Below the pieces are notes generated by a model that was given only the letters and a program-made list of their open reading frames with translations, did no database searches and had not been told where the DNA came from. This document shows, one piece after another, positions 45,066-53,912 of a stretch of DNA of 64,000 nt (positions are counted from its first letter, which is position 1; the number at the start of each line of letters is the position of its first letter). The stretch comes from Mycobacterium sp. MS1601. Its GTDB lineage: Bacteria > Actinomycetota > Actinomycetes > Mycobacteriales > Mycobacteriaceae. The DNA lies in contig NZ_CP019420.1 in assembly GCF_001984215.1 (NCBI RefSeq), forward strand, positions 5,704,001 to 5,768,000, read 5' to 3'. The translations under genes were made by a program, and so were the position numbers.

Positions 45066-46241
45066 GTGAAATCACCTAGTCAGTACAGCCGCGAACTCTC
45101 GGGGTTGATACCCCGGTGCTCCGTCGAGAGTACGGACACCGGGGAGACTTTGGGCCGGGTTCTCGCGTCACCCGTGAGATCTCAAACCGATGTTCCTGCA
45201 TTCGACAACGCTGCGATGGACGGCTTCGCGGTCTCCGCGACCGTTGTCGCACAGTTGACGTATGGACCGGTCGATATTCGAGTCGTGTCCGAGGTTCCGG
45301 CTGGGGCCGAGCCCCCTTATGAGCCGGCCGGCTTCGATGCACATCAGACGATGACTGGCGGTCCTGTCCACCCACGCACCGCCGCGGTGATACCCGTCGA
45401 ACGCTCCAGCGGGTACGGTTCACCAGGCTCCATGGTGAGACTCGACGGCCAGCGCGTCACCGCAACAAACATCAGGCGTCAAGGTGAGGACGTCAAGGCC
45501 GGCCAGCAGCTTCTGGCCGGCGGCACCCTGATGACACCGGCTAAGCTGGCCGCGCTCAGCGCAGCTGGCCATGCACGCGCTCAGGTTATCGGCAAGCTCC
45601 GAACAGTCGTCGTCGCCTCGGGCAACGAACTCGTACCTGCTTCCTCGCTGCGTCGCCCCGGTCAAACATACGAATCGAACGCCGGGATGATCGCGGGTCT
45701 CCTGACCGACAGCGGATGCCAAGTCCGAGCGGTCGAGATCGTCGGTGATGATGTGCAGGATTTCCGCGCCACTTGCCGCCGCTACATCGAGGGCACAGAC
45801 CTTTTCGTCACCATTGGCGGCATCAGCGCGGGAACGCGTGAGGTGGTGCGTCAGTCCTTGTCCGAGGGAGTATTTCAACACATTGCTATGAGGCCGGGCG
45901 CTGCGCAGGGATTCGGCCATTTCGGTGACCGTCCGGTGATCTGTCTACCCGGCAACCCTGTCAGTGCTTTCGTGTCGTTCGTTGTGTTGGTGGAGGAATC
46001 CCTGCGGGCCAGGCACGGGCTGGCCGGGCGGCAGCGCACCTTCGTGAGGCTCATGGAGGATGCACCTGTCGAGTCGCACCGAGATGTTCTTCTGCTCGGC
46101 AGGAAAACGCCACAAGGCCGCATCGAAGCGCTCGGCCAGGGACGATCAGCCTCGATCAACGCGCTTGCCGGAGCCGATCACCTGGTCAAAGTGCCCGCGG
46201 GCCACTTCGGTCGATCCGGCTTCGAGGCATACCGACTGTAG
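45066..46241 (+). CDS. moeA: Molybdopterin molybdenumtransferase MoeA
   Basis: GTG 45066 gives a 391-residue protein with the MoeA pattern: FDNAAMDGFAV (substrate loop), MTGGPVHP, IRRQGEDVKAG, a MoCF domain with TIGGISAGTRE and the LPGNPVSAFVSF segment. MoeA inserts molybdate into adenylylated molybdopterin. It is 22 bp after the response regulator and upstream of the oxidoreductase, fitting a dedicated cofactor supply. Confidence 0.92.
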   Translation: MKSPSQYSRELSGLIPRCSVESTDTGETLGRVLASPVRSQTDVPAFDNAAMDGFAVSATVVAQLTYGPVDIRVVSEVPAGAEPPYEPAGFDAHQTMTGGPVHPRTAAVIPVERSSGYGSPGSMVRLDGQRVTATNIRRQGEDVKAGQQLLAGGTLMTPAKLAALSAAGHARAQVIGKLRTVVVASGNELVPASSLRRPGQTYESNAGMIAGLLTDSGCQVRAVEIVGDDVQDFRATCRRYIEGTDLFVTIGGISAGTREVVRQSLSEGVFQHIAMRPGAAQGFGHFGDRPVICLPGNPVSAFVSFVVLVEESLRARHGLAGRQRTFVRLMEDAPVESHRDVLLLGRKTPQGRIEALGQGRSASINALAGADHLVKVPAGHFGRSGFEAYRL

Positions 46242-46331
46242 CGCCATCAGACCTGCACCTGCGGGTGTGAACCGCATTGTTCGGGGCTGAGACTCTAACT
46301 CGAGACCAGCCCCTCCGACGAAAGGCCCTGA

Positions 46332-48446
46332 GTGGACATCGAAGCGCAGCGCTCGCTGACGGTCCTGGGATCGTGTCATCACGACTGCCCCGATACCTGT
46401 TCCGTCCTGACGACGGTGGTGGATGGCGTGGCTGTTGGTGTTCGAGGCAATCCTGCTCATCCCTTCACTCGCGGCGGGCTGTGCGCCAAGGTGAACGATT
46501 TCGAGAAACGCGTTTATCACCCTGAGAGGCTCAAGTACCCGATGAAGCGGACTGGCCCGAAGGGATCCGGCGAGTTTGCTCGAATCTCCTGGGACGAGGC
46601 CGTCGACACCATCTGCACTCGGTTCAAGCAAATCTCTGCCGACCACGGTTCCGAAGCAATTCTGCCGACCGGATATCTGGGCAACGAGCACATTCTCAAT
46701 GGGCTCAACGTGATGGACCCCTTCATGCATCGGCTTGGCGCGTCGGTAATCGAGCGAACCTTCTGCACGTCGGTTCGCGGACTCGCCTACAACCTCGTGT
46801 ACGGCCCAGCCGTCACCGACCCCGAAGGAATCGTCCACGCGAAGTACATCATCGCGTGGGGCCACAACCCGATGACGTCCAACATCCATCTGATGCCCTT
46901 CATAATCAAGGCACAGAAGGCCGGCGCAAAACTGGTGGTCATCGATCCGTACCGCAGTCGAACCGCGAAGCGTGCCGACTGGCACCTGCAAATCAAACCT
47001 GGCACCGACGGTGCACTGGCTCTCGGGTTGATGAACGTCATCATCAACGAAGGACTGACCGATGACGCCTTCATCAACGACCACACCGACGGCTTCGACG
47101 AGCTCGCCGAACGCGCCATGGCCTTTCCGCCTGAGCGCGTCGCAGCAATCACTGGGCTGACGGTCGAGGATGTCCAGACCCTGGCGCGCGAATACGCCAC
47201 CGCTGAATCGTCCAGTATCCGCGTCGGGACCGCGTTGGAGAACAAACGGCAGGGAGGTCAAACGTTCCGCTTGGTCTACTCCCTGCCAGCGCTAACCGGC
47301 GCCTGGCGCAAGCCTGGAGGAGGCACGCACGAACTGACCCTCTTCGAATTTCCCATTCAGTGGGATTTGCTTTCACAGGTGGAGTGGAGAAAGCCGAACC
47401 CGCAGACCGTCAACGGAATTCAGCTTGGTCGGGCACTGACAGGAGAGTTGCCGCTCGCCGTTCCGATCAAAGCTCTGATGGTCATGAATGGCAATCCGAT
47501 GGTGACGGTTCCCGAACAGGACAAGATCCGCGCAGGGCTGAGCCGCGAGGATCTGTTCACCGTCGTCTCCGACCACTTCATGACCGACACCGCTCGCTAT
47601 GCCGACATACTGCTCCCTGCGACCACGTTTCTCGAGCACTTCGACTTGGCGTTCTCTTGGGGGCATGTCTATCTCGGCGCCAATAATCCAGCGATCGATC
47701 CGGTGGGTGAGTCGGTGCCCAACGTCGAGGTTTTCCGGCGCCTGGCCAAAGGCATGGGATTTGACGACCCTTGGTTCTCACTAACCGACGAAGAGATGGC
47801 TCGGTTGGCGCTGAATTGGGCGGCACCCCAGCTTTCCGGCATCTCACTCGAGGAACTCCGCAAAACCGGATGGGCGCGGCTCAACGTCTCGGGCCCCGAT
47901 GAGGCACCCTTCGCCGCAGGCGGCTTCCCTACGCCGAATGGGAAGGCCCAATTGGCCACGCATGGCGTCGAGGACGGTGTTGCCGGGGTGTTCCGGCAAG
48001 GATACTCGGAAAACCAAGGCGGCAAAATGATTCCGGACGTTCCGGACTACCTGGAAGAACCGGTGTCGGAGCACTATCCGCTGCGCATGATTACGCCCCG
48101 AGGACACCACTTCATCAGTTCTCAATACGCGAACGTTGATCGACAGCGGTTGGCGGAAGGATGCCAGTCGGTCACGGTGAATCCAGAAACGGCGCAATCC
48201 CGTGGACTCCAGGCAGGACAGCAGGTGACTGTCTTCAACGAACTCGGGCGGTTCTCAGCAGAGTTGAAGATCGACGACTCGTTACAACGGGACACAGTCG
48301 TCGCGCCATACGGATTCTGGCCCTCCCGGAGTCTGGGCTCCAATACGGTTGCCGCAGTTATCTCCGCAGAACTCACCGACATAGGTCGCGGGGGGCTCTA
48401 TCAGGACGCCCGTGTCGACATCGAGGCAAACCCAGCGATGACCTGA
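46332..48446 (+). CDS. DMSO-reductase-family molybdopterin oxidoreductase
   Basis: The 704-residue protein begins with a 4Fe-4S motif, C15-x3-C19-x3-C23 and C51 (SCHHDCPDTC, GGLCAKV), followed by the molybdopterin domains (AWGHNPMTSNIHLMPF, VVIDPYRSRTAK, MNGNPMVT) and a C-terminal dinucleotide-binding domain (RMITPRGHHF, SVTVNPETAQSRGLQAGQQV). There is no twin-Arg leader, so it works in the cytoplasm. The Mo ligand should lie near TFCTSVRG (residues 143-150), where both Cys145 and Ser147 are candidates. It resembles the broad group annotated as formate dehydrogenase-like or BisC-like; the substrate is unknown. Neighbouring ferredoxin and FprA suggest NADPH/ferredoxin coupling. Confidence 0.88.
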   Translation: MDIEAQRSLTVLGSCHHDCPDTCSVLTTVVDGVAVGVRGNPAHPFTRGGLCAKVNDFEKRVYHPERLKYPMKRTGPKGSGEFARISWDEAVDTICTRFKQISADHGSEAILPTGYLGNEHILNGLNVMDPFMHRLGASVIERTFCTSVRGLAYNLVYGPAVTDPEGIVHAKYIIAWGHNPMTSNIHLMPFIIKAQKAGAKLVVIDPYRSRTAKRADWHLQIKPGTDGALALGLMNVIINEGLTDDAFINDHTDGFDELAERAMAFPPERVAAITGLTVEDVQTLAREYATAESSSIRVGTALENKRQGGQTFRLVYSLPALTGAWRKPGGGTHELTLFEFPIQWDLLSQVEWRKPNPQTVNGIQLGRALTGELPLAVPIKALMVMNGNPMVTVPEQDKIRAGLSREDLFTVVSDHFMTDTARYADILLPATTFLEHFDLAFSWGHVYLGANNPAIDPVGESVPNVEVFRRLAKGMGFDDPWFSLTDEEMARLALNWAAPQLSGISLEELRKTGWARLNVSGPDEAPFAAGGFPTPNGKAQLATHGVEDGVAGVFRQGYSENQGGKMIPDVPDYLEEPVSEHYPLRMITPRGHHFISSQYANVDRQRLAEGCQSVTVNPETAQSRGLQAGQQVTVFNELGRFSAELKIDDSLQRDTVVAPYGFWPSRSLGSNTVAAVISAELTDIGRGGLYQDARVDIEANPAMT

Positions 48447-48497
48447 TTCCCAAGTCCGTCAATTCCGCATCGACAAGTACAACCAGGAGAAGATCTC

Positions 48498-48845
48498 ATG
48501 ACTGAAGTTGCAGTGCCCGTGGACAGATCAGCTGTCGACGCTGATAGCTACGAACCATTCATCGTCGACGACGAAGCGGTTGGCGAGGTGCACTGGATTC
48601 GCAGGTCCGACATCGGCGGAAACGGTCTCACGGTGGGGTTGTGGCGCGCCGAACCAATGGAATTTGCGTACCCGTTCACCGAAGACGAGACAATCCACGT
48701 ACTCGAGGGGCGGGTCGAGATCACGCTCACAGCTGGGTCGACAATCGTGCTCGAGCCGGGCGACATCGCCTCGTTCGCCAAGGGCACTGACTCGACATGG
48801 AAAATCGTCACGGCGTTCAAAAAACTCTTCGTCAGCATTGGCTGA
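48498..48845 (+). CDS. Cupin-domain protein (DUF861-like)
   Basis: This 115-residue single cupin carries FAYPFTEDETIHVLEGRVEI and LEPGDIASFAKGTDSTWKI, which fit the (S)-ureidoglycine aminohydrolase-type cupin group (DUF861). Metal ligands of the first cupin motif are reduced (Glu and His present). It sits 51 bp after the oxidoreductase and overlaps the FprA gene by one base, so it belongs to the operon. It could process the product of the Mo enzyme or act as a ligand-binding protein. Confidence 0.85.
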   Translation: MTEVAVPVDRSAVDADSYEPFIVDDEAVGEVHWIRRSDIGGNGLTVGLWRAEPMEFAYPFTEDETIHVLEGRVEITLTAGSTIVLEPGDIASFAKGTDSTWKIVTAFKKLFVSIG

Positions 48846-50164
48846 TGGCGCCACCCAGTGACATGAGTGGGTCCGTCCACCATATTGCAGTGGTGGGCGC
48901 TGGGCCCTCCGGCCTGTTCACAGTAGCGGAGATCTCACGACGGGCGCCCAGCTTCCTGATCGACGTCTATGACCGTGATCCGACCCCGTTCGGGTTACTA
49001 CGGCACGGCGTTGCTCCAGATCATCTGAAGATCAAGTCGTTGGCAGGATCATTTGAAAAGACGTTGCGTTTGCCGAACGTACAGTTCTTCGGAAACATCT
49101 TGGTAGGCGACAGGATTCAGTTCGAGGAACTTCTCGATGCCTACGATGCGGTGATCGTAGCGACGGGAGCGGGCACCACGAAAGTACTGTCGGTTGACGG
49201 CATCGACTTGGCCATACCGGCAAGCGATGTAGTGCACTGGTACAACGGTCATCCCGACGGCCCCGCCGTGGCACCGCTCGATCTGCCCGTCACGCACGCC
49301 ACCATCATCGGTGGCGGGAACGTCGCACTGGATGTGGGCCGGATATTGTTGAAAGGTTCCGAAGGGCTGGCACATACAGACATGACTGCCACTGCGCTGT
49401 CCGCCTTGAGCGGCGGCGCTCAGAACGTCACGCTGCTCATCCGAGGCGGCATAGCGCAGGCCAAGTTCACACTCGCCGAACTCCTCGAGTTCGACAATCT
49501 CGACGGGGTGGCGCCAGTGGTCGACGGCGACGACATCCGGATCTCAAGCGAAGAAGAGGCGCTTATCGCAGCATCACCCCACCTCAAGCAAACCGTTGAC
49601 GTACTGACGAACTGGGCTTCGCGGCCGCGCTGCCGACATCCGCGAAGGGTGCACTTTCGGTTCTACTCGACTCCACAGCGCGTGGTGGGCCGATATCGCG
49701 AAGTCGAGGCCATCGATGTGTTGCGAACAGATGGCCAAGCAGGCTATCGGCTCAACACGCACGCAGTGATCTCGGCCGCCGGTTACCGAACAAGGGGTCT
49801 GGCCGGGGTTCCGTTTGATGAAGTGGCCAACCATGTCCCGAATGAAGCCTCACGCGTCACCGGTCTGCCGCGGGTCTACGTCGTCGGTTGGGCCAAACGT
49901 GGGCCACGCGGGGTCATCGGGACAAACAAGGCGTGCGCCCGCAACACCGTCGACGCCCTCTTCAAAGACATAGAGATGGGGTTGGTGGTGCCTAGAACAC
50001 TGTGCCGACGACCCTTTCGCGACACTTCGAGCCTCGGCGCCGTGACTGCTGAAGCATGGTCTCGAATTGACCAACACGAGATCGCCACAGGCAGGGCGCA
50101 AGGCCGGGCACGTGCCAAGATCGGGTCACGACGCGATCTGCTTGAGATTGCCGGCGTTCTATAG
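48845..50164 (+). CDS. Ferredoxin-NADP+ reductase, FprA type
   Basis: ATG 48845 overlaps the cupin stop. The about 439-residue flavoprotein has an N-terminal FAD motif VVGAGPSGLFTVAEI, the FprA/adrenodoxin-reductase signature FGLLRHGVAPDHLKIK, an NADP motif IIGGGNVALDVGRIL and the C-terminal VVGWAKRGPRGVIGTNK. FprA proteins pass electrons between NADPH and the 7Fe ferredoxin, which is also encoded in this operon. A later start at ATG 48863 is possible. Confidence 0.92.
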   Translation: MAPPSDMSGSVHHIAVVGAGPSGLFTVAEISRRAPSFLIDVYDRDPTPFGLLRHGVAPDHLKIKSLAGSFEKTLRLPNVQFFGNILVGDRIQFEELLDAYDAVIVATGAGTTKVLSVDGIDLAIPASDVVHWYNGHPDGPAVAPLDLPVTHATIIGGGNVALDVGRILLKGSEGLAHTDMTATALSALSGGAQNVTLLIRGGIAQAKFTLAELLEFDNLDGVAPVVDGDDIRISSEEEALIAASPHLKQTVDVLTNWASRPRCRHPRRVHFRFYSTPQRVVGRYREVEAIDVLRTDGQAGYRLNTHAVISAAGYRTRGLAGVPFDEVANHVPNEASRVTGLPRVYVVGWAKRGPRGVIGTNKACARNTVDALFKDIEMGLVVPRTLCRRPFRDTSSLGAVTAEAWSRIDQHEIATGRAQGRARAKIGSRRDLLEIAGVL

Positions 50165-50205
50165 AGCATCGCTCCCCCGTCCCCGTCCCCAAGTACTGTG
50201 CAGTC

Positions 50206-50631
50206 ATGCGTGCTCGCCTGATCCCGGCCGCCGTCACCGCGCTGGCGGCAGGCCAGCTCAGCCTCGGCATCCCGGCCGCCGGTGCCACCCCCGTCATCAC
50301 CACCATCCCCGAGGTGCAGGCACCGTCCGGTCAAACCGTCTTCACCGACAACTCGGCCGTCGTCGACCCGCATCCTCAGTCCATCGACTCCTGGAGCCGG
50401 GTGGCGGAGACCGATTCCTCGATTGCCGTGCACTTCACCACCGGGACGCCGGAGTGTTTCGGCGTCACCGCCGAGGTCCAGGAAACCGTCGACATCGTGG
50501 CGGTGAAACTGCGCGGCGGCACGCGGCCGGAAGCACTGGACCGGGCCTGCATCATGCTCGCGGTCTTCGGCACGTTGACGGTGCCCCTGTCGGCACCTGT
50601 CGGGGACCGCGCCGTCGTGAGCATCACCTGA
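50206..50631 (+). CDS. Small secreted protein of unknown function
   Basis: The 141-residue product has a signal peptide (RARLIPAAVTALAAGQLSLG, cleavage probably after AAGA near residue 28). The mature part is Thr/Val-rich with two Cys residues (about 86 and 115) that could form a disulfide, suggesting a small beta-sandwich. I do not recognise the family. It is 38 bp upstream of the PhoD-like gene in the same direction. Confidence 0.7.
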   Translation: MRARLIPAAVTALAAGQLSLGIPAAGATPVITTIPEVQAPSGQTVFTDNSAVVDPHPQSIDSWSRVAETDSSIAVHFTTGTPECFGVTAEVQETVDIVAVKLRGGTRPEALDRACIMLAVFGTLTVPLSAPVGDRAVVSIT

Positions 50632-50668
50632 GCAGACCCGCCAGGGCGGATGCCCCTACGCTGGATCG

Positions 50669-52297
50669 GTGACTCTTCTGCTGGGCCCGGTTCTGCGCCA
50701 CGTCGCCGACACCACAGCCATGGTCTGGGTACAGACGGAAAACGCCGCAGAAGTGGAGATCCTCGGCTGCACGGCACGGACCTTCCAAGTGCAGGACCGC
50801 CACTACGCGCTGGTTCCCGTCGAAGGACTGACACCGAGTTCCTCCATCGAGTACGAGGTACGCATCGACGGCGCCAAGGTGTGGCCGGAAGCCGACTCCG
50901 ACTTCCCTCCGAGCGTGATCCGCACCAGGGGTCCGCAGACCGCGGACCGGATGCGGATGATCTTCGGCTCATGCCGCTACCCGAAGACCGGCGATCCGAA
51001 GATCGACGACAAACTGGGCCAGGATGCGCTGGACTGCTACGCCGATCGGTTGACCAACGTCCCCATGGACGAATGGCCCGACGTGTTGATCCTGCTGGGC
51101 GATCAGGTGTATGCCGATGAGCTGACTCCGGAGGCCCGTCGCAAGCTGGCCGGCCGCCGCAGCCACACCTCGAAGAAGCGGCCACCGGATGAGGTGGTGA
51201 CGTTCAACGAGTACGAGAGTCTCTACCGGCACACCTGGGGCGATCCCGAGATCCGCTGGATACTGTCAACAGTGCCGACGGCCATGATCTTCGACGACCA
51301 TGACATCCGCGACGACTGGAACACCTCCGCGGCGTGGCGCGCCGAGATCAACCAGAAGCCGTGGTGGCGCGATCGCATCCGGGCGGGACTCGCGTCCTAC
51401 TGGGTGTATCAGCACATCGGCAACCTGAGCCCGCAACAACTGGCCGCCGACGCCGAATACCAGAAAGTGCTCGCCACCGAAGGTGACGTCTGGCCACAGC
51501 TGGTTGACCTGGCAGACCGTGCGGACCGGGAAGTGGACGGCGAGAAGGGATTGCGGTTCAGCTTCCGCTGGGACGTCGGCCGCAGCAGGCTCATCATGAT
51601 CGATTCGCGAAACTCCCGCATCCTCGACGGCGGCGAACGGAAGATGCTGGGCGACCGCGAGTTCGACTGGCTGGAACAGCAGGTCGATGACGGATTGGCC
51701 GACTTGGACCACCTCGTTCTCGCGTCCTCACTGCCCTGGCTGCTGCCACCGGTGATCGGCGACATCCAATCCGTCAACGAGCGCGCTGCCACCCATTCCG
51801 GGCTGCGTGGCACTGTCGCCGAAAAGATCCGGCAGGCAGCGGATCTGGAGCACTGGCCCGCGTTCTTCAGTTCCTTTCTCCGGCTCAGCGAGCTCATCAT
51901 CGGGGTGGCCAACCGCTCCGGTGACGGGCCAGCCACCGTATTGGTGCTCTCCGGAGACGTCCACCACAGTTACGCCGCCAGGGCACAGTTCCCCGGTAAG
52001 TCGACGACGCAGGTGTACCAGCTGGTCTGTTCACCGGTGCACAACTACGTGCCGACGTTCATGAGGCCGGTGTTCAAGCTGGGATGGTCACCCACCGTGG
52101 CATCGCTGACGCGCCGCTGGGCCAATCGCCTCGGCGTTCCGGAGCTACCGATGTCGTGGCGCAACCTCAGCGGGCCGCTGTACGGCAACACCATCGCCAC
52201 GCTCGAAACCTCCGGTCGCGACGCTGAAGTGAGATTCGAACAGCCGCAGGACAACTCTGAGTTGGCCACTGCGGCGTCAATTGCACTCACCGAATGA
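50669..52297 (+). CDS. PhoD-like metallophosphatase
   Basis: GTG 50669 gives a 542-residue protein with the PhoD/metallophosphatase pattern: FGSCRYPK, LLGDQVYADE (metal Asp), FDDHDIRDDWN (metal Asp/His), SFRWDVGRSRLIMID and VLSGDVHHSYAAR (metal His pair). No leader peptide is visible, unlike secreted PhoD. It probably hydrolyses phosphodiesters with a Fe/Ca-type metal centre. Neighbour of a secreted protein; no regulator adjacent. Confidence 0.88.
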   Translation: MTLLLGPVLRHVADTTAMVWVQTENAAEVEILGCTARTFQVQDRHYALVPVEGLTPSSSIEYEVRIDGAKVWPEADSDFPPSVIRTRGPQTADRMRMIFGSCRYPKTGDPKIDDKLGQDALDCYADRLTNVPMDEWPDVLILLGDQVYADELTPEARRKLAGRRSHTSKKRPPDEVVTFNEYESLYRHTWGDPEIRWILSTVPTAMIFDDHDIRDDWNTSAAWRAEINQKPWWRDRIRAGLASYWVYQHIGNLSPQQLAADAEYQKVLATEGDVWPQLVDLADRADREVDGEKGLRFSFRWDVGRSRLIMIDSRNSRILDGGERKMLGDREFDWLEQQVDDGLADLDHLVLASSLPWLLPPVIGDIQSVNERAATHSGLRGTVAEKIRQAADLEHWPAFFSSFLRLSELIIGVANRSGDGPATVLVLSGDVHHSYAARAQFPGKSTTQVYQLVCSPVHNYVPTFMRPVFKLGWSPTVASLTRRWANRLGVPELPMSWRNLSGPLYGNTIATLETSGRDAEVRFEQPQDNSELATAASIALTE

Positions 52298-52543
52298 CGG
52301 TCGTCACGTGGCAGGACTGCCACCACCTCGATCAGGCTGCCCCACATACACCACCAATACGAGCAACCGCGTTCTTGCGTGTCATGCCCTCGACGTTAGG
52401 ACACCGACGCGTCGATGTGGGGCCTACGAATGGCCGATGTCGCCGGATGTGGACAACCAGCAAAATTGGCGGATCAGTCAATACTGCAACGGAATTCGCC
52501 ACTGAACAGCCATCCGCCACATGCCACCGTGCCCTGAGCGCGT

Positions 52544-53503
52544 TTATCGCAACCCCGGGTCGAGGCTCGAACTCAGGTATCCACCGCCATGCTTGAAGTA
52601 CGCCATCGCACTGTGATCGACCCCGTCATCGGTGCGGACGACGTCGAGCACCAGGCCGGGTGACTCACCCCGGTGTGCATCGGCTCCCGCCACGATGACC
52701 ATGCCGCCGTCCTCCTCGATGAACACCCGTCCCGGTGTGCCACCGTAGCGGCATCGGGAGACCCTCGCGGAGATCAGGCGGAGTCTCTGACCACGAAAGT
52801 AAGTGTAGGCGTTGGGGTATGGATCTGACAGGGCACGGATCAGCCTTTCGATGTCTTGAGCTGGCCAGTTCCAGTCCACCTGGCCGTCGCGTTCGCAGCG
52901 TTTATGGAAAAACGTGCGGCGGCTGAGGTCCTGAGGAACCGGCTTGGCAGTGCCGAACTCCAGCTGGTCAAGAGCCTCGTTGAGTACGCCGGGCACCAGA
53001 TCCAAAGTGGCCAGTACCAAACTGGTTCCGGTGCTGGTGGGCGTGATCTCCACGGAATGCTGCACCAGCACATCGCCGGTGTCGAGTTCACCGTCCATCA
53101 GATGGGCCGTCAGACCAGTATGGCTGGCCCCGCTGATCAGAGACCAGATCACCGGCGAGAATCCGGTGAACGCCGGCAACAAGGAATCGTGAAGATTCAC
53201 AGTCCCGTGCTTGGGGATACGAAACAGCTCCTCCGGCAATCGAGTACGCCAATTGTTGGCCACCATGACATCTGGCTGGACGTCCTTGACACGCTCGACC
53301 AGCTCCGATGTGGGCCTCTTGGCGAGAAGTACCTCGATGCCCTCGTTGCGGGCCAGGTCTTCCACAGAATCCGCCCAAATTGATTCATAGGCATGCTCGC
53401 TCACAGGGTGAGTCGCCACGAGAACCACCTCGTGACGGGATTTGAGCAGGGCCTGGAGGGTACGGTGCCCCCAGGTCTGATACCCGAACATCGCTACACG
53501 CAC
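52544..53503 (-). CDS. fxbA: FxbA-like formyltransferase (siderophore)
   Basis: The 319-residue protein has the formyltransferase fold of methionyl-tRNA formyltransferases: MRVAMFGYQTWGHRTLQALL, the catalytic NLHDSLLPAF with HxSLLP-like order, and GLTAHLMDGELDTGDVL. Its C-terminal domain is FMT-C like. It faces MbtH, an ABC exporter pair and an NRPS, and matches the arrangement of the exochelin locus, where FxbA formylates hydroxyornithine. A housekeeping tRNA role is unlikely in this setting. Divergent from mbtH across an IdeR-like box. Confidence 0.85.
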   Translation of the reverse strand: MRVAMFGYQTWGHRTLQALLKSRHEVVLVATHPVSEHAYESIWADSVEDLARNEGIEVLLAKRPTSELVERVKDVQPDVMVANNWRTRLPEELFRIPKHGTVNLHDSLLPAFTGFSPVIWSLISGASHTGLTAHLMDGELDTGDVLVQHSVEITPTSTGTSLVLATLDLVPGVLNEALDQLEFGTAKPVPQDLSRRTFFHKRCERDGQVDWNWPAQDIERLIRALSDPYPNAYTYFRGQRLRLISARVSRCRYGGTPGRVFIEEDGGMVIVAGADAHRGESPGLVLDVVRTDDGVDHSAMAYFKHGGGYLSSSLDPGLR

Positions 53504-53532
53504 AGCAACCTCCCAGCTTCACAGCGCCAAAA

Positions 53533-53551
53533 TATGGTTAGGCTTCCCTTT
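53533..53551. promoter_or_regulatory. IdeR-like iron box
   Basis: TATGGTTAGGCTTCCCTTT matches the IdeR consensus TTAGGTTAGGCTAACCTAA at 13 of 19 positions, with one half-site GGTTAGGCT complete. It lies between the fxbA start (53503) and the mbtH start (53673), where it can repress both directions when iron is plentiful. Confidence 0.7.
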
Positions 53552-53672
53552 GATAACACGCTGGGGAGCGTGAGCATCATCGCCCACGAGGGCACCTGAC
53601 CGGCACAGCGGCCGACTGGATATCGGCTGCCGCACGAATGCCGTGTTCAGTCGACGTTACGGGAGGAATGCA

Positions 53673-53912
53673 TTGTCCAGCAACCCTTTTGATGATCCGG
53701 ACGGCCGATTCTTCGTCCTCGTCAACGACGAGGAACAGCATTCGCTGTGGCCGACCTTCGCTGAGGTTCCCGCCGGATGGAGCGTAGTGTTCGGAGATCC
53801 GGACGGTTGCGACCGGGAGAGCGCCCTGCGCTACGTCGACGAGAACTGGACCGACATGCGGCCGCTGTCGCTACGCCAGAAAATGGCCTCCGACACCGCT
53901 TCCCGAGGTTGA
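53673..53912 (+). CDS. MbtH-family NRPS accessory protein
   Basis: TTG 53673, six bases after GGGAGG, gives a 79-residue protein with the complete MbtH signature: [31 protein letters not shown] and [16 protein letters not shown]. MbtH proteins bind NRPS adenylation domains and are often needed for their activity. It is the first gene of the exochelin-type operon downstream of the iron box and overlaps the first ABC gene by 4 bp (TTGA). Confidence 0.93.
   Translation: MSSNPFDDPDGRFFVLVNDEEQHSLWPTFAEVPAGWSVVFGDPDGCDRESALRYVDENWTDMRPLSLRQKMASDTASRG

Noticed and set aside
46241..46331. Terminator between moeA and the Mo oxidoreductase
   Set aside because: Only a 4-bp GC stem (CACC/GGTG) without a T run; not convincing.
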